A stretch of DNA of 64,000 bases. Origin: JANQPC01 sp039208375. GTDB lineage: Bacteria; Pseudomonadota; Alphaproteobacteria; Rhodobacterales; Rhodobacteraceae. How positions within the stretch are numbered: position 1 is the stretch's first letter; the number at the start of each line of letters is the position of its first letter. Of the stretch, positions 60,799 through 64,000 are shown piece by piece. Location: assembly GCA_039208375.1 (NCBI GenBank), contig JBCCRC010000009.1, forward strand, positions 1 through 64,000, read 5' to 3'. A program made the translations under genes and the position numbers. The notes beneath the pieces were generated by a model. That model ran no database searches, was not told the DNA's origin, and saw nothing but the letters and a program-made list of their open reading frames with translations.

Positions 60799-61659
60799 AT
60801 GCAATCTGAAAGCGGAATGTACACGGATCAGTTCGATCTATCGCAGCGCCCGTTTACGCTGCTGCCGGATCCGGAGTTCATCTTTTGGACGCCGATGCAC
60901 CGCCGTGCCTATTCGATCCTCGAATACGGTATTGTGGCGCACGCTCCGATCACAGTGATCACCGGTGAAGTGGGCGCAGGAAAGACGACGCTTCTGCAAC
61001 GCCTCCTGCGCAACATGCCCGATGACGTGACAGTGGGCCTGATCTCAAATGCTCAGGGCGGGCGCGGTGAGCTTTTGCGCTGGGTGCTGAATGCACTCGA
61101 TGTCGAAACGGCCGGTGAGCAGGATTATGTCGCCCTCTTCCAGATGCTGCAGAACTTCTTGATCGAAGAATATGCGCTCGGCCGACGCTCTGCCCTGATC
61201 ATCGATGAGGCACAGAACCTTTCGGTTGAGGGGCTCGAAGAGTTGCGCATGTTAACGAATGTGAACTCCAACAAAGACGAGCTTCTGCAGCTTGTGCTCG
61301 TCGGCCAGCCGGAGTTGCGGGAAATGATCCTGCGGCCCGAACTGCGCCAGTTCGCCCAGCGCGTCGTGGCAAACTTTCATCTCGGCCCGATGGATCGCGA
61401 TACAGTCTGCGCCTATATCAGCCACCGGTTGAAGGTGGCCGGCGGCCAGGGCAATGAGTTCACCCGTCAGGCGTGCGAACGGGTGTGGGAAGTATCAAAG
61501 GGCATCCCCCGACTGGTGAACCAGATCTGCGATTTTTCGATGGTCTATGCCGCGTCCAACGACGAGAAGCTGATCCTGGCCTCGGTCGTTGATCAGGTGG
61601 TGAAGGACGGCCTCTTCTTTGCGGGCTATGATGGCGAGGAAAGTCGGCGCCATGACTGA
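60799..61659 (+). CDS. ExeA-type AAA ATPase of exosortase-linked exopolysaccharide locus
   Basis: A 286-residue ATPase resembling the secretion ATPases of PEP-CTERM/XrtA polysaccharide loci: MYTDQFDLSQRPFTLLPDPEFIF at the start, Walker A GEVGAGKTT (Lys62), Walker B ALIIDEAQNL, and VLVGQPELREM. ATG 60799 follows AAGGG by five bases; GTG 60793 after GGAG is also possible. It overlaps the chain-length gene by eight bases. Confidence 0.87.
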   Translation: MQSESGMYTDQFDLSQRPFTLLPDPEFIFWTPMHRRAYSILEYGIVAHAPITVITGEVGAGKTTLLQRLLRNMPDDVTVGLISNAQGGRGELLRWVLNALDVETAGEQDYVALFQMLQNFLIEEYALGRRSALIIDEAQNLSVEGLEELRMLTNVNSNKDELLQLVLVGQPELREMILRPELRQFAQRVVANFHLGPMDRDTVCAYISHRLKVAGGQGNEFTRQACERVWEVSKGIPRLVNQICDFSMVYAASNDEKLILASVVDQVVKDGLFFAGYDGEESRRHD

Positions 61660-63034
61660 CGAGATCCGCTTTTATATCTCGATCTTCCTCCGCCGGCTGC
61701 ACATTTTCATTCTGGTTACAGGGGTGGTCGCAGCGGGGGCAGCCTATTACGCGCTGCGCCTGCCCGCGATTTACACATCAGATGCGCTTCTTCTGATCGA
61801 AGCCCCGCGCATTCCCGATGATCTCGCCGCGCCGACCGTGCAGACAAACCCGCGCGAACAACTTGAGATCATCGAGCAACGCTTACTTACGCGCGCCAAT
61901 CTGCTGGACATCGCCAATGACGTCGGCGTTTTCGAGAACCCCGAAGAGATGTTTCCCGACCAGATCGTGAACGCCATGCGCAACAGCACGGTCTTCGAGG
62001 TGCGCACCGGGCGCGATCGCGCGACGATCTTCACCATCGCTTTCAACGCGCGCGACCCGCAAGTCGCCGCCGCCGTCGTGAATGCCTACGTCACAAGCGT
62101 TCTTGATGAAAACGTTGAAATCCGCACTGGTCGCGCCGGCGACGCGATGGAGTTTTTCGCGCAAGAGGTTGATCGGCTGGCCGAAGAGCTTGCGCGCCAG
62201 AGCCAGCGCATTCTCGACTTCAAGAACGAAAACATCGATGGTCTGCCCGAAAGCCTGGGCTTTCGCATGGGCCGCCAGGAAACGCTGATTACACAGCGCG
62301 GGGCGCTCGCCGATCAGCTTGTCGACATCGAAGAAGCGCGTAATCGAATGCTGCGCGTCGTAAACTCCACCCAGAATGCAACACAGACAGATGGAACCGC
62401 TGCCGAACTGCCAACCGTCGTCGCGGTGCAAATGCAAGAACTGGGGGTGCGTGAAGACCGGCTCCTTGCCGAGATTGCCGAAATTGATGGCGAGCTTGAA
62501 GTGCTTGAGGCGTCAATCGCCGCAACACCCGGCAACGCCGTTGCACTTGAAACTCTGGAGCGTGATTACGACAACATCCAGCGCCAGTACGACCTCGCGC
62601 TCCGTCGGCAATCTGAAGCAGCTACAGGCGAGCGCATCGAGCTTCTCTCAAAGGGCGAGCGCATTCTGGTGCTGAACCAGCCGATCGTGCCGCGTGGGCC
62701 GTCCAGCCCGAACCGCCGGCTGATTATGGCCGCGGGCCTTGCCGCCGGCATGGCTGCGGGCGCCGGGCTGATCTTTCTTCTGGAGTTTCTGAACCGTGCC
62801 ATCCGCCGCCCCGTCGATATCTCGCGCACGATGGGCATCACGCCTCTGGCCACGTTGCCGGTGATCCGAACACCGGGGGAAATCTTCCGCCGCCGCGCGT
62901 TTGTCGCGCTTTTGGGGCTGGTGGTTTTGCTCGGCATACCCGCCGCGCTGTGGTGGGCGCATTTGAATATCGCACCGCTCGATCTGCTGATCGATCAGGG
63001 GCTTCAACGCATCGGCATCGGCCAGGCGGGGTAG
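61652..63034 (+). CDS. Polysaccharide chain-length determinant (Wzz/GumC type)
   Basis: A 460-residue inner-membrane protein with an N-terminal segment (IFILVTGVVAAGAAYYAL) and a C-terminal segment after residue 420. A periplasmic coiled coil lies between them (VDRLAEELARQSQRILDFKNENIDGLP). The pre-TM2 Pro-rich motif is PIVPRGPSSPNRRLIM. It controls polymer length together with the tyrosine kinase that follows four bases later. Confidence 0.9.
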   Translation: MTDEIRFYISIFLRRLHIFILVTGVVAAGAAYYALRLPAIYTSDALLLIEAPRIPDDLAAPTVQTNPREQLEIIEQRLLTRANLLDIANDVGVFENPEEMFPDQIVNAMRNSTVFEVRTGRDRATIFTIAFNARDPQVAAAVVNAYVTSVLDENVEIRTGRAGDAMEFFAQEVDRLAEELARQSQRILDFKNENIDGLPESLGFRMGRQETLITQRGALADQLVDIEEARNRMLRVVNSTQNATQTDGTAAELPTVVAVQMQELGVREDRLLAEIAEIDGELEVLEASIAATPGNAVALETLERDYDNIQRQYDLALRRQSEAATGERIELLSKGERILVLNQPIVPRGPSSPNRRLIMAAGLAAGMAAGAGLIFLLEFLNRAIRRPVDISRTMGITPLATLPVIRTPGEIFRRRAFVALLGLVVLLGIPAALWWAHLNIAPLDLLIDQGLQRIGIGQAG

Positions 63035-63038
63035 AAAC

Positions 63039-63842
63039 ATGGAACGGTTGCAAGCTGCCCTCGAAAAGGCGCGCGACAGGCGCCGCCGCACGGCCAAGCC
63101 GGCGGGCCCGGTGAAATCGGCGCAGATCGGAACTGCTTTGTGGGACGCCCTGCCGCGGTTTGAAACCAACCAGGGGCACCTGCGGCGCAAGCGCGTATTC
63201 CTCGACGCGCAATCGCCCGAAGCCACACATTTCGATCTATTGCGCACCAAGATCTTGCAGAAATGCCGTGACAACGGCTGGCGCCGCGTGCTGGTGACGT
63301 CGCCCACGAAATCCTGCGGCAAAACCACGATCTGCAGCAACATTGCTGCAAGCTTCGCGCGGCAGACGGCGCGCAGCTTGATCCTTATGGATTTCGATAT
63401 GCGGCGCCCGGAACTGGCAAAGATCTTCGGCCTGCGCGGCGCGCAATCGGTGCATGACGTGCTCGAAGAACGGGTGATGTTCCAACACCAGGCCCTGCGC
63501 CTCAGCGATACAGTGGCGCTTTCAGCCAATCACGCACCAGCGCCCAACCCGGCCAAACTGATCCTGGAGGATACCTCGCACGAGGTGATCGATGCCATCG
63601 AGCGCGATTATGCGCCTGACATCTTCATGTTCGATACACCGCCGATGCTTGTGGCCGACGATACACTGGCACTTCTGAAGTTCGTCGATTGCGCGCTGAT
63701 CGTGGCGGCTGCGGAGCAGACGACGACCGATCAGCTTGATCAGTGCGAAAAAGAGATCGCAGATCATACCAACGTGATGGGCGTAGTGCTGAACCGCTGC
63801 CACTACAGCAAACCTTCCTACGGCTACGATTACAGCTACTAG
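63039..63842 (+). CDS. BY-type tyrosine autokinase of exopolysaccharide locus
   Basis: A 267-residue cytoplasmic kinase. The P-loop SPTKSCGKTT (88-97) is a variant of the usual PGEGKS type. Walker A' is LILMDFDMRRP, Walker B IFMFDTPPM, and the C-terminus carries the autophosphorylation cluster with five Tyr in its last 12 residues (HYSKPSYGYDYSY). It works with the Wzz-like partner upstream. Its stop overlaps that of the next gene on the minus strand. Confidence 0.9.
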   Translation: MERLQAALEKARDRRRRTAKPAGPVKSAQIGTALWDALPRFETNQGHLRRKRVFLDAQSPEATHFDLLRTKILQKCRDNGWRRVLVTSPTKSCGKTTICSNIAASFARQTARSLILMDFDMRRPELAKIFGLRGAQSVHDVLEERVMFQHQALRLSDTVALSANHAPAPNPAKLILEDTSHEVIDAIERDYAPDIFMFDTPPMLVADDTLALLKFVDCALIVAAAEQTTTDQLDQCEKEIADHTNVMGVVLNRCHYSKPSYGYDYSY

Positions 63843-64000
63843 CGGCGGATCGCCGTCTCGACGGCAGCCCGGTCGCTCTGGCCCGGAAGCACGATGACGG
63901 AACGGCCGAGCTTTAGCGTGACACCGCCTTGTGCAACGGAAATCTCTGGTGCAGCGGGCCAGGCGCTCAAGTCGATCGCGTCGCCGGTCGCGAAATCGGT
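63839..64000 (-). CDS. 3' part of an unidentified gene with RTX-like C-terminus (partial)
   Basis: An open frame enters from the window edge and stops at TAG 63841-63839, giving 53 residues. It starts TDFATGDAIDLSAWPA, which resembles the DFxxGxDxIDLS end of RTX/serralysin-type calcium-binding repeats, followed by VTLKLGRSVIVLPGQSD. RTX-type proteins are secreted by type I systems. The four-base stop overlap with the kinase gene supports a real gene end. Confidence 0.6.
   Translation of the reverse strand, partial: TDFATGDAIDLSAWPAAPEISVAQGGVTLKLGRSVIVLPGQSDRAAVETAIRR

Noticed and set aside
1..64000. CRISPR arrays, insertion sequences, prophage genes, tRNA or rRNA genes
   Set aside because: No regularly spaced repeats, transposase motifs, phage structural genes or RNA gene signatures were seen on either strand.

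Overview
The window comes from a GC-rich alphaproteobacterium, almost certainly of the order Rhodobacterales (Roseobacter/Rhodobacter group). Three things point there: the block dnaA, rpsT, enoyl-CoA hydratase, mutM, ubiE, ubiB; a flagellar cluster with flaF, flbT, a DUF1217 gene and a separate lytic transglycosylase; and frequent GTG starts. A clear bciA (8-vinyl reductase of bacteriochlorophyll synthesis) suggests that the organism is, or recently was, an anoxygenic phototroph. No tRNA, rRNA, insertion sequence, prophage or CRISPR array was seen.

Layout. (1) 1-9.5 kb, plus strand: tightly overlapping catabolic genes (haloacid dehalogenase, alpha/beta hydrolase, threonine dehydratase-like enzyme, nuclease/phosphatase-fold protein, pcaD-pcaC-pcaB, MFS exporter), then an enolase-superfamily dehydratase and an unknown membrane protein. 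The protocatechuate dioxygenase genes pcaHG, which often sit between pcaC and pcaB, are absent. (2) 9.6-12.6 kb, minus strand: a VWA/MoxR-type ATPase pair and an odd pilin-like gene with an in-frame stop, a lysine-rich tail behind it and a 26-bp tandem repeat in front. (3) 12.8-16.5 kb, minus strand: pncA, a YkgJ-type cysteine protein, pncB and bciA (NAD salvage plus bacteriochlorophyll). (4) 16.6-23.9 kb: trhO, dnaA, rpsT, ech, mutM, ubiE, ubiB. (5) 23.9-25.0 kb: 1.16 kb without a convincing gene.

(6) 25-57 kb: a large flagellar cluster in several units: fliK-flgD; flgJ-flgN-like; fliC-flaF-flbT-DUF1217; fliI; flgBC-fliEQ-flgFGAH-fliL; a ten-gene minus unit fliL-(unknown)-motE-motA-(unknown)-sltF-flhA-fliR-flhB-fliJ; fliF-fliH-fliN-fliP; flgE-flgK-flgL-flgI; and motB. 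It covers rod, hook, rings, most of the export gate, stator and filament. fliG, fliM and fliO are not recognisable here, nor are fliD, fliS or chemotaxis genes. Exact or near matches to the CtrA motif TTAA-N7-TTAA lie before four flagellar units, and the flagellin leader carries a nested inverted repeat close to its start.

(7) 57-64 kb: an exopolysaccharide locus of the exosortase-associated kind: TPR lipoprotein and sugar transferase on the minus strand; AAA ATPase, chain-length protein and BY-type tyrosine kinase on the plus strand. The divergent promoter region holds an exact CtrA motif inside nested palindromes, so capsule and flagellum may be co-regulated. The window ends in the 3' part of an unidentified minus-strand gene with an RTX-like end.
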